From: Wurfbainia villosa
Lineage: Eukaryota > Streptophyta > Magnoliopsida > Zingiberales > Zingiberaceae
Reading direction: 5' to 3'
DNA length: 64,000 nt
Assembly (NCBI GenBank): GCA_025175895.1
Contig: CM046003.1
Location: 95,121,172-95,185,171, forward strand
Shown piece by piece: positions 33,109 through 45,726 of this stretch. A program made the translations under genes and the position numbers. How positions within the stretch are numbered: the first letter of the stretch is position 1; every line of letters starts with the position of its first letter. The notes under the pieces were generated by a model. It did not search any database and had not been told where the DNA came from. It was given only the letters and a program-made list of their open reading frames with translations.

Positions 33109-33975
33109 ATTTTACGGGAGCGGCAAATGACGTAGGTGGGCAGAGGAGGATGCTAGTAGTGAAGATGATGACCATTGACCACCTTGAACTATTTTGTGAG
33201 TTTCGATGCACATCCTTTATTGTTTGTTTTATCTCTACTTAGATTTTTAGTTTGGTTACTGCCATCTTGTTGCATCTTTTCATATATCATAACAGTGCAT
33301 ATTTTTTTTTCATCTAGCAAATACAACCAACATTGGTCGGATCATGATATTCCTTTTGCCTATTTGATAAGAACCCTATTTCACTTCTAACACGGTCTAT
33401 AGGTCCGAGGTATCCAAAGAAAAGATTTAAATCCCCATATCGACCAGTACTCGATTTTCCATTGGAGACTTACTTGCGCAACTTGGTTACTGGAGAAACA
33501 CTTTCACTAGAAGTTGTTAAAAAAAAGGGGTTACGGGAATTGTTTTCAAGCACCCCTTTGAGACCAAGTAGTTACTGGGGAAACACCTAAAAGGTGCCCC
33601 TTTGAGACTAACTAGTTACTGGGGAAATGCTCTCTATAATTCCTTTCCTTCTCTCTTCTTGGAAAGTGCTCCTTTGAGACCTTTTGATGATAGGTAAGAA
33701 TGATCCATGCATTAAGGCAGGTAAGTGCCTCTATGCCGGAAATAAGAATATTCTACGATAGAAGGGATGTCAAGTCCAGATTGGTGTCCAATGACTTTAG
33801 TCCACCTTTTCACGTGCACTATATAGGGATCTTTCAAACTTGGCAACTAGGAATGATTTGAAAAGATTAAGATCAGATTGTATACCTCTGGATGGTGTCT
33901 AGCATTTCCATAATTAAGTTGTCTTTTGGGTTTTCTTTGCTTGAGGACAAGCAAAAGTTTAGGACTAGGGGATTT
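33109..33975 (+). other. Athila-1 non-coding 3' region and polypurine tract
   Basis: No gene is seen. Three loosely repeated units of the type CCTTTGAGACC..AGTTACTGGGG lie at 33473-33690, followed by GCAGGTAAGTGCC. The same motifs occur before the 3' LTR of Athila-2. Before the LTR come CTTGAGGACAAGCAAAAG and a polypurine tract AGGACTAGGGGA (33961-33972). Confidence 0.65.
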
Positions 33976-35468
33976 TGATGTGTGTAAATCATGCTATGTT
34001 TTCACTACTCCATATACATGCATTCTATCACATTTCATATCCTAAGCATGTATTTTATCATGATTCAGTTAAAGTTTAGCATATTTTGGACGAAGAGACT
34101 GCTTTTGGGTGTTTTTGTGTTAACAGGGCGAAGAAACAGGCGTATCAAAACAACACAGGCGTGTTAGAAATCAACATGCCTGTGCCATGAGAGCCAGCAG
34201 CCGACACGCCCTGGCTCATCGATTGACATGCCCGTGTCATAAAAGCCAGCATCCGACACGCCCCAGTTCAGCTTCGACACGCCCTAGTTCAAAGATTGAC
34301 ACGCCTGTGTCAGGGTTCCAGCAGCCGACACGCCCCAGTTTAGCTTCGACATGCCCTGGTTCAAGCGCAACACGCTCGGTGGGAAATGCGCGACACGCCA
34401 GTGCCCTCATGTGGCACGGGCGTGTTGGCCTGATTCCAGGATTCCTTTTCTGCGAGCAATCAGGATCTTCGTCGGAAATCTGTAGGAAATCTATTGCCTT
34501 AATTGAAGAGGAGGCCAAAGCTATAAAAGAGAAGAGATTCTAACCCTAAGGGAGGACGGTGGGTGGTCAGAGATCGACGACAGAAGAAGATAAAGAGAAG
34601 GAGTCGGCAGAAGAAGGATATGGCACCCAGTATCGTAATTTCTTTCTCTAGTAATTCTTGTCAGACTATGGAGTAGTATCCTGTAATCTTAGGATGGGGG
34701 AGTAGCCCTTGACAATTTATGACGGATGATATAATCTATACTACCTGAACTATTGTTTATTTTGATCTGGTTCTTTTGGATTCTTATTGATAAATCTAAG
34801 GAGCAGAGGGGAAGTACCTAACAGTGAACCCAAGTTCCCGAAAGCCAGAACCAACTAGGGAATAACTCCTACTAGTAGCGGTAGTGTATCTATGAGGGCT
34901 TGCGGGGGTCTCGTGACAGGTCTCCTTAGCTGATTATGGTCCCGTGTGCAAGCCTACCGTGAAGAGGAAATTTGACTCTAGAGGAACTCTCATGAATTTA
35001 ATGGATCTATCAAACCCAGTTTTTACCAAGTAACGGAGGTAAGACATAGGGAGGTTTGCGAGGGTCTCGTGACAGGTCCCCTTAGCTGATTATGATCCCC
35101 TATGCTCGAACACCGTGACAAGTAAATTGAGTTTGATAGGTACAGTTAACGTAGACCTCGAAAGGGGCCGTTGATTTACCCTAGGATAGGTTCCATCAAA
35201 ACAACTCTAATAAGGGTAGGAAAGAATTAAATCACCTTATAAATCGTCGACGTGGTGAAACCCATATCCTGAGATTCTCCTCAACTCTTGACTTTCAGCT
35301 CGTTCTTCTCATTCGTCGTTCTTGACTTCTCAGGTTCTTTGCTTAAACCACAATTCGATTGACTAGATAACTTGGTATCACGACCACTCGGTAATTGACC
35401 CAATCCTTGTGGGATCGATATTTTTATTACTTGACGACAACCGTGCACTTGCGGAAAATAACACATCA
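33976..35468 (+). repeat. Athila-1 3' LTR (1493 bp)
   Basis: This is a near-identical copy of 28488-29975 with the same termini and TATAAAAG box (about 34523). TCGAA follows directly. Confidence 0.92.
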
Positions 35469-36485
35469 TCGAACGCCAGTCGACTGCTCAGAGTCAACTC
35501 GGCTGCCAAGTATCAAAACACTTGACCAGTCAACTGGTCCATAACTCCAGTTGACTAATCATACAAATCAGTCGACTGTTCATGCCTCCACTCAATTGCC
35601 AAACCCTAGCAGTCATTCGGAGACATTCTGTGCCCGTGTCCTCGACCATCAGTTGACTGATCAAGCCATTAATCGAGTGCCCAATCGGCGATCGTTGCGA
35701 AAACCAGCGATCACGATTGAAGGCGATCGACTCGGTCGATTGGTCATAATCGGCCGATCGCTCGAGTCAACTCAGCTTCCAAGTATCAAAACACTTGACC
35801 AGTTGACTGATCCATAACCCCAATCGACTACTACACCTCAACCATGAGGTTTACCCTAATTATGATACCCTTATACTTGCTAGACAACCCTTAGCCTAGA
35901 CCTAAGCCTTCTAGCCACCTCCATCAACCTCACGTCTATCGGATCCCTCCAAGTCATCCATGACTTGTTCATCTATACGCTAGCCTTCAGGTGCTTCCAT
36001 CGGCTATTGTCATACTAACATGGTCTATACTGCCAAGGCACATTTGGGCTTACGCTGCCAAGACACATGCTTGTACTTTACGCCGCCAAACCATTGGACT
36101 TATACTGCCAAGACTCCACCCTTGGACTTTACGCCGCCAATATCAACCCTTGGACTTCCCAAATGCTAAGTATCCATGACTTGGACTTTCACAATTGCCA
36201 AGACTCAAGCTTGGACTTTCCCTTGCCAAACCATATTGGACTTTTTATGCCAACCCATGTTGGACTTTCCAATTGTCAAGACTCAAGCTTGGACTTTCCC
36301 TTGTCAACCCATGTTGGACTTTCCATGCCAAGTGTCCCACTTGGACTTCTCTATTATATGGTCACCATGACAACCATATAGTCAACCCATTGTCAAACAA
36401 TGGTCAACTCATCGTCAAACATCAAAATACTACTCGACTCAAACTCGAGTATGGTCAATCGTGACCTGGGTCGATTGCACCAACA

Positions 36486-38184
36486 ATCTCTCCCTTTTTG
36501 ATGTTTAACAAAAACCAACACCTTTGAGTTAGAACACCAACTCAATTCAATCGTCCCAATTTTCCAAATTCGGAATTCCATTTTCCCTTAATTCTCCCCC
36601 TTTTTTACATACATCAAAAAGGCTCTCCCCAAGGATGTCAATGTCTTATATCCCAATGAGATCTTACAATCCCCCCCCTTGGTCCAAAAACATCTAGGAT
36701 GTCTTCACTCTTCCTAGTGATAAGTCCCATATCACTAAAGAGAGGCTATTATCACTTCTCTAAAAACTCAAAATTCTCTCCCTCATGAGGAATAATACAT
36801 CTATCATCCCATGATGGATAATCTCCCCCTAAAGACTTGCTCCCCCTTGACCATTGCACCAACAATGTCCTTGGAGAGTCCCTAAGCCTATAGGAACATT
36901 AAACCATCAAAATTAAGGGAAAAAGTTTAAACTTGAATTTTCACACACCTTAAAATTGATACATCGCCCTAAACAACTTTCCTAATCCATATCCAATGGA
37001 TTTTCACCCATTATCATGCTTTCCAAAGCATATCCTAGGGTTATGAGCAGTTAGTGTAGCCTAACACAGCTGAAACATGGGCTAAACATCCTTGTTTATC
37101 TGAAATTAGCATTGGCAGTCGACTTTGTCAGGCATCAATTGACTGCCCTTGACGCCAATCGACTGCCCTAAGTTGCAGTCGACTGATTTCTTCAAATGCA
37201 GAAATTCAGTTTCAGAAACATAATTGGAAAATACATAAGTAATTATACATAATTTAAAAAATCTTGAAACTTCATACGTATAATACTTAAGTCAATCATA
37301 ATGGGTGAAAAATATTTGAAAAATAAAATACCCATTAAATATTGATAATTATACAAAGTTTAAAAAACAAAGAAAAACTTCAATGTTTTGACCGTACTTT
37401 GCATCAACTTCATCAATGGTGATTGCTATCAAAAGATAGACTTCACCAAGATTTTTTAAAATGGTTTTGAAATGATTTTAAAAACCTTAATTCCTTTTCC
37501 TAACATCTCACTTGTATCTAAGTGTATGAAATACATACAAGTCAAGTGTTCTTATGAGATGTGGGTTTTGGTTATTTAACATTTCATACATTTTTCTAGG
37601 CAATACTATTTGATTCCCTTATGCATGAGACTTCAAATCATGTCATTATCCTTAACTCAACTTTAATTAATACATGAATGATGATTATGGCATAAATGAT
37701 AACATAATTAAGAAATATGTGCCAATAATCATGATGTCATGGCATAAAATTAAATTTAAATATACATGACATAAAAACTAACCTAAGCATTATCATGACA
37801 TTTGATAATAAAAATAAGATATGATGTCATGACATGGTATATGACAATCAAAGCATGAAAAATAAAATATAAGACATAAGAATACCTAAATTTTAATATT
37901 AGTTGTCATTTGTTAGGATTATGTTCATTTTTCCATGATATCACCTATCTCCCAAGTGTGCCAAAATCCAAAATGGCACACCATGACCTCTAAACCTAGT
38001 TTGTGCCAATTTGATCAATTTTTCATAGTTCTCAAGATATATTGGCACATCCTAAAAACTTTTAGGATTAAATTCAAACCACATTTCCAAAGTATTCCGT
38101 TACTTTGGAAATGACCTAAAGTGCCAACTTTGCTATGGTTGGGTTAATTACCTATCCAATCAAGGTTGACACATCCTAACCCAT
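36486..38184 (-). other. TR-GAG copy E 3' non-coding region
   Basis: It begins next to the LTR with the complement of a polypurine tract (CTCTCCCTTTTTGATG). Further C-tracts are at about 36594, 36671 and 36823, and an LTR-start-like TTGGTGCAATGG is near 36855-36871 (minus strand). A palindrome cluster is at 37115-37190. The rest is AT-rich family sequence with no coding frame. Confidence 0.75.
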
Positions 38185-39934
38185 TTAGCATGAATCGATC
38201 ACGCTCTTAGGAACCCAATATCTATTGGAGCTCCTTGGATTTACTAGGTATTCCTTAGGGATAGCTTCCCTAGATACCCTCCTAATGACTCTTCTAGGCT
38301 TAAAAGCCTTGGTCATTGTGGTCTTGTCTAGGTTAACTCTAGGGGTGACTCCCCTTGTAACCTTCTTAGTGACCTCCCTAGGTTTCATGGAAACCTTGGC
38401 CACTAGGCACCTAAATTGGTTACCCTTAGGGATAACTTCCCTAGTAACCTTGGTCTTCCTAAACCTAGATTGAGTTCAATAATTGAATGGAACATTCTGA
38501 TAGGTCTTTTTGGGCTTAGGTTTGTGACTCAAATCTTTCTTGCCCTTTGATGGTCCTTGCTTCCTAGACCCTAGACTTTGACTCCTTGCTCCTAAATTTT
38601 GACTATTTGACCCTTGTATTTGATTTTATATTTTCCTAATGGTCTTCTCTAATTTTTCAAGTTTTGCCCTCAAAACTTGATTTTCCAATTCTAATTTCCC
38701 AATCTTTGAATTTTCATTTTGCCTTTGGGCATTACCATTTCTTCTAGGTATATGCTTACCCTTCTTAGGGTTAATGCCTAAATGGTTTTCTACCTTCCTA
38801 ATTGACTCCTTAGGTAGAATGGGTCTAGAGTTGTCATTTTTAGATTTGTTCTTAAGTAAAATAGACCCAGATGATCCTTAGACCTATAATTACAACTCTT
38901 AGCACCTAAGTAAAAATATTTATTATTCCTAGCATGCTTTTCATGAACAATAGAAAGAGTGTTTAAATTATTTTTAGCATGCTTTTTGACATTAAAACTA
39001 GAAGGTGCATTACTAAAATATACCTTAGAGTTTGCCTTAAAGGCTCCCCCTACATGTGATACTCCTTCTTGAGTCTTTTTCCTCCCCCTAGAGCATTGAC
39101 TCCTATAATGCCCCCTTTTATTGCACTTGAAACACACCACGTGCTCCTTTCTCTTATGTGTTGGGGCACCGACATCTTTGTCCTTTGGCACCGATTGAGG
39201 CTTCTTGACTCTTTTCGGGAACTTACTCTTGTAATTCCCAACTTCTCTACACTCAGAGCATATGATATGATTTTTATTTTGAAAAGAAATGCTTGAGTTA
39301 CCTAGGTGATGGTGACCCAGTGTCGGAGTTAGTCTTCACTTTTTTCGGAGGTTAAAGCTATTTCTTGATTTTGCTCCGGCTCCAGTGATCTAGTATCCTC
39401 CCCCTCAATCTGAGAGGTGGAGGCTTCCTCCAATTCTACTTCTTCCATCGATTCAGTTGTTGACTCCTTCTCAACTTCCTAATCCTTACTTTCTTGTGAG
39501 GAAGAGCTTGCTTCTTCGGTCTTCTTGTCCAATTGAGTCGAAGAACATTCTTGTTCCTTAGACTCCTCTATCTCTTGAGCCATTGAGGGTTCTTCATGGA
39601 GCTTAGCAAGTTGCTCCAAAGCTCCTTGGCATCCTTACAATCTCCTAATCTATACAAAACATCATTAGGGATTACACTAAGTAATATACCCATTACCTTG
39701 TTATTTATGTTGTAGTATCAGAGTTGTTCTTTGCTCAACTTCTTCTTCTTAATCCTTTTTCCTTCTTCGACCTTTGGAGCGTCAAACCCTACCATCACAC
39801 TAATCCAATTATCATATTCGGACATTAGAAAATATTTCATTCTTACCACCCATAGATTAAAATCCTTGTCTCCATAGAGTTCGTATGGCGACGACGCATT
39901 GATGTCATCACCCAATCTTTCTTCAACCGTCATT
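38185..39934 (-). pseudogene. gag: TR-GAG copy E gag (broken)
   Basis: It starts MTVEERLGDDINASS at about 39934 with FNLWVVRMKYFLMSEYDNW of the N-terminal gag domain, and stops at 39718. The acidic linker (39300-39700) has stops. One frame at 39191-38790 carries the second zinc knuckle (CFKCNKRGHYRSQCS). The first knuckle is recognisable but damaged. The C-terminal piece, 38403-38185, ends NPRSSNRYWVPKSVIDSC. Upstream, 39990-40028 is out of place: a short piece of mid-gag sequence abuts the LTR at 40029 where a primer site is expected. Confidence 0.8.
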
Positions 39935-40651
39935 TTCCTTCCTCTAGCGTGCTCCCTCGGATGTGAAGCCGGTGAAGAGCTCCTAGCTCTAAAATTGACA
40001 TGTTTAGCCCCTAAGCAATAAAACCTATTGTTGGTGCAATCGGCCCAGGTCACGATTGACCCGGACTTCGAATTATTTCGACTAGTGTTTTGATATTGTG
40101 TTTTTATGTTTAACGATGAGTTGACTATTATTTGACAATGGGTTGACTATATGGTTGACATGGGGTTGACCATATGATGGAGAAGTCCAAGTGGGACACT
40201 TGGCATAGAAAGTCTAGCATGGGTTGGCAAGGGAAAGTCCAAGCTTGAGTCTTGACAATTGGAAAGTCCAACATGGGTTGGCATGGAAAGTCCAACATGG
40301 GTTGGAAAGGGAAGGTCCAAGCTTGAGTCTTGGCAATTATGAAAGTCCAAGTCATGGGTACTTGGCATTTGGGAAGTCCAAGGGTTGATATTGGCGGAGT
40401 AAAGTCCAAGGGTGGAGTCTTGGCAACATAAGTTCAATGGTTTGGCGGCGTAAAGTCCAAGTGTGTGTCTTGGCGGCGTAAGCCCAAATGTGCCTTGGCG
40501 GTATAGACCATGTTAGCATGATAATAGTCGATGGAAGCATCTGAAGGCTAGTGTATAGATGAACAAATCATGGATGACTTGCAAGGATCCGATAGGCGTG
40601 AGGCTGATGGAGGTGGCTAGAAGACTTAGATCTAGGCTAAGGGTGGTCTAG

Positions 40652-42022
40652 TGATGTGAGCAAAACATATAGGGTTTTAGGAGTAGTTTTCACTCACATC
40701 TCATTACATTTTATGTTAGTTTCATGCATATGTCACTTTGTTTTGCATACATTTCTTATTTTATGGTTCAGAGACCTGCTCTTTGTACTTTTGCATGCAT
40801 GATAGCATTTCATGGGAAAAGGCGCACTTTCGGAGCAAAAGAAGGGCATTTTATAGCTAGACGCAGAAGGGGACACGACCAGGGCATGTGGCTACACACG
40901 GTCGTGTCCTATGGGCGAGATCAGCCACCCCAGGGGCCACACACAGCCTGATCGTGTGGAAACACACGGCCGTGTGGCGGCCCAGCAGATTGACATGACT
41001 AGGGTTTTTCCAGATTTCGCAGCGATCCGATGTGATGTCTATATAAGGATAGCTCCGCCCAAACCCTAGGAGGGAGGCACGACGGCTGGGACGACACACT
41101 GAAGCCCTAAAAAGCTTCAGCAACTCGCAACGGGGAGGAAGAACACCGCTGGAGATCTAAGTTCTGCACTTCAACGCCAGAGAAAAGGCCACATTGGCAT
41201 TGTAAACTCCTGTTCTCGCACTTTATTTACTATTGATTCGAACATGAACATGCCTTGTGATTTTCCTCTCCCATCTATGGAGTAGTTTCTTCGATTCTAG
41301 GATTAGGGAGTAGCTTGTGTGCGTATGATATATTGCTTCAAATTGAATTCTATTATTGAGTTTGAATTTGCAATTGGGATTTGTTTATACCGATATCTAT
41401 GTGTGTTTGGTTTTCTACCTGTTGTGCTTAGGCGATACGAGGGGTGACAGCTCTCGTATCTCAGATTTAGGGGATTTATACAAGGAACCTAGGGTTTAGG
41501 CTGATCTCCTGTAACTGTGGGTAGAAGGATGCGATAGAACTGGAAATGGTTCATCACAGGGATTGATTCGGCATCTTCGTATCGCCTATCCCATCCTTGT
41601 AAGGCAGAGATAGATCCCGATAGATGCGGTGGCTCATTGAGAGAGTGTATGATGCCCCTTCCACAAGACCATAGTTAGACGTTTAGACAACACTCAGTTG
41701 ATAACATGTTTTGTGACACACAAATGAAACCGAAGTCCTAGAATCCCTTTAAAAGATCTCGCGGCAAACTTCTTTCTTCCTCCGTGTGACACCGTACTAG
41801 AGTTTAGTCCATCGACAACCCTCACAATCGCAACCTTTAGATTGACTTCTGAACAATAACATCCACTGAACAAATCAATACTCGAATTTTACTCCCTATG
41901 GGATCGATAATCTTTTTATTACTTGACGACATCCGTGCACTTGCGAGCGTTGAGCGCGAGCGCGCGCTTCGAGTCCTCAATGGTATCTGTCGTGAGATTT
42001 GAGGTCGCATTCATATGCATTA
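40652..42022 (+). repeat. Athila-2 5' LTR (1371 bp)
   Basis: It starts TGATGTGAGCAAAAC and ends ATGCATTA, where the 3' LTR has GTGCATCA. U3 has repeated ACACGG(C/T)CGTGT palindromes (40860-40985) before a TATATAAG box at 41040-41047. Near the end is TTACTTGACGACATCCGTGC, shared with the other Athila LTRs. Confidence 0.9.
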
Positions 42023-42028
42023 AGTTTT

Positions 42029-42046
42029 TGGTGTCATTACCGGAAA
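42029..42046 (+). other. Athila-2 primer-binding site, decayed
   Basis: TGGTGTCATTACCGGAAA follows the LTR by 6 bp. It fits the Asp-tRNA-type site only if several C-to-T and G-to-A changes are allowed, as expected from decay of methylated sites. Confidence 0.55.
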
Positions 42047-42189
42047 CTGATCGATTCGATATCGAATCGAGAAGTGGATAATTAGATCGGACTTAGGATA
42101 GATTTACTTTTCTTGTTTTGTTTTATTTTATTTTATTTTATTTTCAATTTTGTTTATTCAGTTGCTCTTTCCTTATTTATAATTTCATG

Positions 42190-42457
42190 CATATGGTGAT
42201 GCATGCTTTTACTCATGATTATTGTCAATTTAATGCAGTATTTTTTGGTAACATTTATTGTGAGCATTGTGGTGAAACATGGTATACTATTAATAATTGT
42301 CCGGATATATTCGAACCTTCACAATTTGAACAAGAAGATGTCACCTACAATTACAACGCGTGGCCACAAGATGATTCCTATTTATATAGTTATGACCATG
42401 ACTACTTAAACCCTTAATATTGTCCGCCTAAATCCCGACTGGAGCAAATGATGAAAG
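42190..42457 (+). pseudogene. gag: Athila-2 gag, zinc-knuckle part (interrupted)
   Basis: A short frame (MHAFTHDYCQFNAVF) contains YCEHCGETWYTINNCP, a CX2CX4YX4C knuckle with Tyr replacing the His. A Tyr/Asp-rich stretch follows. The large capsid domain of Athila gag is absent: the frame sits only about 150 bp after the primer site. After a stop at 42415-42417, homologous sequence (SRLEQMMK) continues up to the SIRE-2 insertion at 42457 and resumes in the same frame after 51072. Confidence 0.55.
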
Positions 42458-43541
42458 TGTTGGTGCAGTGGGCACCTAAGTCGAACCTATGTTTTGATTA
42501 TAGCAAACGATACAAAGTTAAGCTTATATTGTTATCTCACGAGCTAAATCAAGTGTGCAGAAAAGTCTCAATGCTGGAGCTGAAGGCTAGCGACACCCGG
42601 AGGAAGCCGCGGTGGTCGGGCGACACTCGAGTTACTTCGGAGGGAGCCGAAGGAATCGAGTGGAAGGCCGGAAGCAAAAGCGACAAGTAAGTATCGAGGT
42701 AAGCTCGTGTGTGCAAGCGTAAGTGAGGTCGTGTCCTTTATGCGGGGCGTCCTTGGCGGCGATCAACCCAAGACTTCCCATTGAAGGTATATGTTGATAT
42801 CGGACGGCTTGTGGCCGTCGAATTCACTTGTTTTTTGAGCTATAATGCTTTTTTAGTCAAAAATCGTGGCTGCCAGTTCAACCGCCAGTTCAGCGTGGCG
42901 ATTCAACCGGCGATTCAACCGTGGCGATTCAGCCGGCGATTCAGCCGGTGGTCAAAAATCAGCCTCGAGGAGTCAAGCTTTATCACCATTTTTCAAGGAG
43001 TTTTGTGCCCATTTGTGATTGGTTGAAGACCCATTCGTTGAGGGGCTTAAAGGCTATAAAAGGAGGTCCAAACCTAGGGTTTTTCATCAATTCAAAAGCT
43101 TCCAAGTGCTTCCGTCACGCTCCGACTCTCCAGACATCCCTACGACGAGCGGCTGCAGACGACGACTAAAGCTTCAACCTCCAATCCTTGAAGTCGTATA
43201 ATCTTTAATTTTGTATAAGTTGTCTTTATTTTCAAGCTTTAAATCATATCAAGGAGAGGGGGAGTGTCCCTCTACCCTGAATCTTTATTGAGTTTTGTAT
43301 TCGCTTAACTCCTATCTCTATCGAGAAGGAGTTCGTTTAATATTTGCCCTCCGTGCGTGGTCAAGGACCATTAGGGCCTTGGAGTAGTAGCCGTAGGCTA
43401 CTGAACCAAGTAAAACCCTCGTGTTTTTATTTATTTATTGCTATCTTTCCGCTGCGTTTACTCGTGCCAATTCGAACGATTACGAAAAGTTTTTTCTTAT
43501 CGCTATACACCCCCCCCTCTCGCGCTCAAATCGAACCAACA
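42458..43541 (+). repeat. SIRE-2 5' LTR (1084 bp)
   Basis: The ends are TGTTGGTGCAGTGGGC and ATCGAACCAACA. Instead of the SalI-type palindromes, U3 has a short array of GGCGATTCAACCG-like units (42880-42955), longer than in the 3' LTR. TATAAAAG is at 43055-43062, and the C-tract plus CTCTCGCGC module is near 43510. Confidence 0.93.
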
Positions 43542-43543
43542 AT

Positions 43544-43556
43544 AGCTATCAGAGCC
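43544..43556 (+). other. SIRE-2 primer-binding site (variant)
   Basis: AGCTATCAGAGCC follows the LTR. It matches the initiator Met-tRNA site from TATCAGAGCC, with TGG changed to AGC at the start. Confidence 0.75.
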
Positions 43557-43759
43557 GGGGGTTGCTAAGAGTTGGTGAAACCACCAATCTAGCTAGTTTT
43601 TACAGATTTATTTTCTTTTAATTCTATTTATTTCTATTTATTATGTTTTTTAAATTCTCTCCCTCACTACTAATCCAAGACGCGAGTCTTGGTACTTATT
43701 TTTGAGTTTATGTCTTAGCTAGCTTTTCTGTCTTCGTCTCTTTTTGTCTTTTTGTTTCA

Positions 43760-45394
43760 ATGGACCATCTCGAGGGTTTTAGCACCGACCGACCTCCCTT
43801 TTATAAATGAGATGACTTCATTTATTTGAAGGTTCTGATAGAATGCTTTCTCAAAAACAAACTCGAGATGTGGATCATAATCCAAACGGGTTTCACACTT
43901 CCGACTAATGAAGTGGGTGACTCCTTGGATTATGATCAATGGACCGTTGCAACAAAACGACAAGTCGAAGCCGACGCCAAGGCAACACAAATCCTCCAAT
44001 GCGGCCTATCCAAGGAGGAGTTAAATCGCGTCGGCCCCTTCATAAGCGCAAAGGATCTTTGGACTAAACTAATCGAGTTACACGAAGGATCGGATCAAGC
44101 CAAGGTATGTAAGCGTGATTTGTTATTCAATAAATTGTACACACTAAAAATGCAGGAACACGAATCCGCGACGCAACTCCACGCCCGTGTCCAGGACATC
44201 GTCAACAACTTACACGCAATCGGGCAAAAGGTCAAAAACCGCGACCTTATAAGGTATGTTCTAAACTCTTTTCCGAGGACTACCTTGTGGGCATCCATGG
44301 TCGATGCCTACAAGGTCTCCAAGGATCTTTCTAAAATTAGGTTAGATGAACTCTTTTTCGATTTCGAATTACATGAACAATCCAACTCGGAACCCGAGAG
44401 GGGTATAGCTTTATTTGCGAGGATCAAAGAAGAAAATCGCAAGCAAGCCACCACCAACCGAGGAGGAAGACGAGTCCAAGAAGAAGTTGACCGGAATTTG
44501 ATCGAACTAATGAACCTAGCTCGAAGAATAGCCAAGGGACGAAAGCGAACCACGACTCGACCCAACCAAGGTAAACCTAAAAGTTCTAATATTAGGTGTT
44601 ATGAGTGTAACAGGTTTGGACATATCAAGTCCGAGTGCCCCAAGCTCAACCACCAAGGACCTAAGCACAAGAAGGCCCTCAACGCGACATGGGAAGAAGC
44701 GTCATCCGAAGAAGACGAAGACCACGTCTTCATGGCGAAATCAATTGAGTCAGACACGGAGACCGAACCCGAACTTGAGTCAGAACCGGAGGATGATTCG
44801 GACTACGAAGCAATCTTCAAGTCAAGCCACGGATACGCATCCGGTTCAAAAGATACCCTTAAGGTGAGTCATACTTTATTTAATACTTTACATAATACGG
44901 TTAGGTTTTTGTCTAGGAAGTTAGCTAAGTCCGAGTCCAAGGTCGAGACCCTGGTTGAGGAAGTTAAACTCCTCAAACACGAGGTTTCCCTAACCTCTTC
45001 GACTAGTCGAGTTCAAGAGAAGGACTCAACTCGGGTTGAAAAACTCGAAGTTGAGAACTCACTCTTGAAAAGTCAAGTCAAAGATCTTAGGAATACGTTG
45101 GAAAGGTTTACTTTGGGATCCAAAGGACTTGACCTCCTACTTGGATCGCAAAGGGCCGTGTACAACAAGGTCGGACTAGGGTTTAGCTCAAACACGACCA
45201 ATAAGTCGTATATGTCAATTGTAAGTAGACATAAAAAATGTGTCCAAGCATGGGTCCCTAAGACCACTTTGATTTCAACTCTAGGATCTAACTCGTACTG
45301 GGTTCCCAAGGACCAAATCCACTATGTGGATAGACCGAACCGATTCAACCGTCTAGGGGGAGCCAGTACAAAACATGTTTGTGCTTTAACTTAG
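43760..45394 (+). pseudogene. gag: SIRE-2 Gag, single zinc knuckle (one early stop)
   Basis: The likely start is ATG at 43760 (MDHLEGFSTDRPPFYK), but an in-frame TGA at 43808 interrupts it. From 43811 the frame is open to 45394, with 522 codons from the next ATG at 43826. The copia gag domain comes first (DLWTKLIELHEGSDQ, NRDLIRYVLNSFP). One CCHC knuckle, CYECNRFGHIKSECP, is near residue 257 of the 43826 frame. An acidic linker and coiled coil (KLAKSESKVETLVEEVK) follow. The end carries AWVPKTT and SYWVPKDQIHYV, matching the ends of SIRE-1 and TR-GAG gag, plus about 20 extra residues. Pol does not follow directly: 700 bp of AT-rich spacer lies between. Confidence 0.85.
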
Positions 45395-45448
45395 AAATTG
45401 CATGCTTAGTTTTTTTTGTTGTTTTTTTAACTCACTTGGAATACACAA

Positions 45449-45565
45449 ATAACCAACTAAAAAATCCTTCGAAAAGATTGAGCCTCGGGGAGCCTCTTTT
45501 CAAATAACCAACTAAAATCCTTCGAAAAGATTGAGCCTCGGGGAGCCTCTTTTCAAAAATAACTA
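45449..45565 (+). repeat. tandem duplication in SIRE-2 gag-pol spacer (about 57-bp unit, 2 copies)
   Basis: The block AACCAACTAAAA...TCGAAAAGATTGAGCCTCGG...TCTTTTCAAA occurs twice in a row. There is no coding meaning. Confidence 0.85.
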
Positions 45566-45726
45566 GTTAGACTAGGAAATAGTCTTAGGTGAGTCAAGTC
45601 ATCATTTTCTTGAACATGGCTTTGTCTAAGGAAGTGGTCGATGATCCGATAAAAGAAGGCCCTGTGCCTCGCCACGACCTGGAAGCCATGATCTTGAAAA
45701 GGTAAACTTGACAAGCCTTGGGTTAA

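Larger units (their letters stand above)
28488..35468 (+). mobile_element. Athila-1: pol-less Athila-like Ty3/gypsy element
   Basis: LTRs 28488-29975 and 33976-35468 start TGATGTGTGTAAATC and end AACACATCA. The duplication TCGAA is at 28483-28487 and 35469-35473. The 4.0-kb interior has an Asp-tRNA-type primer site, a broken gag, then ATHILA ORF-1 sequence, and no protease, RT or integrase. The LTRs are close to identical; the differences I compared in the first 450 bp are mostly C/T and G/A changes, many at CpG. It is therefore a fairly recent insertion that must have used enzymes of another element. Confidence 0.92.
27861..36485 (-). repeat. TR-GAG copy E 3' LTR, split by Athila-1
   Basis: Two pieces, 27861-28487 and 35474-36485, join into one minus-strand LTR of about 1.64 kb, beginning TGTTGGTGCAATCGACCC at 36485. 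The palindrome cluster is split by the insertion (28195-28487 and 35474-35835). The CCAAG/CTTGG array is at 36010-36355. The left 150-200 bp (LTR 3' end) are missing at the junction with the gypsy fragment near 27860. Confidence 0.85.

Noticed and set aside
40724..40951. 75-codon frame and relatives at 54964 and 62904
   Set aside because: The frames recur only because they lie in homologous Athila-2-type LTRs.
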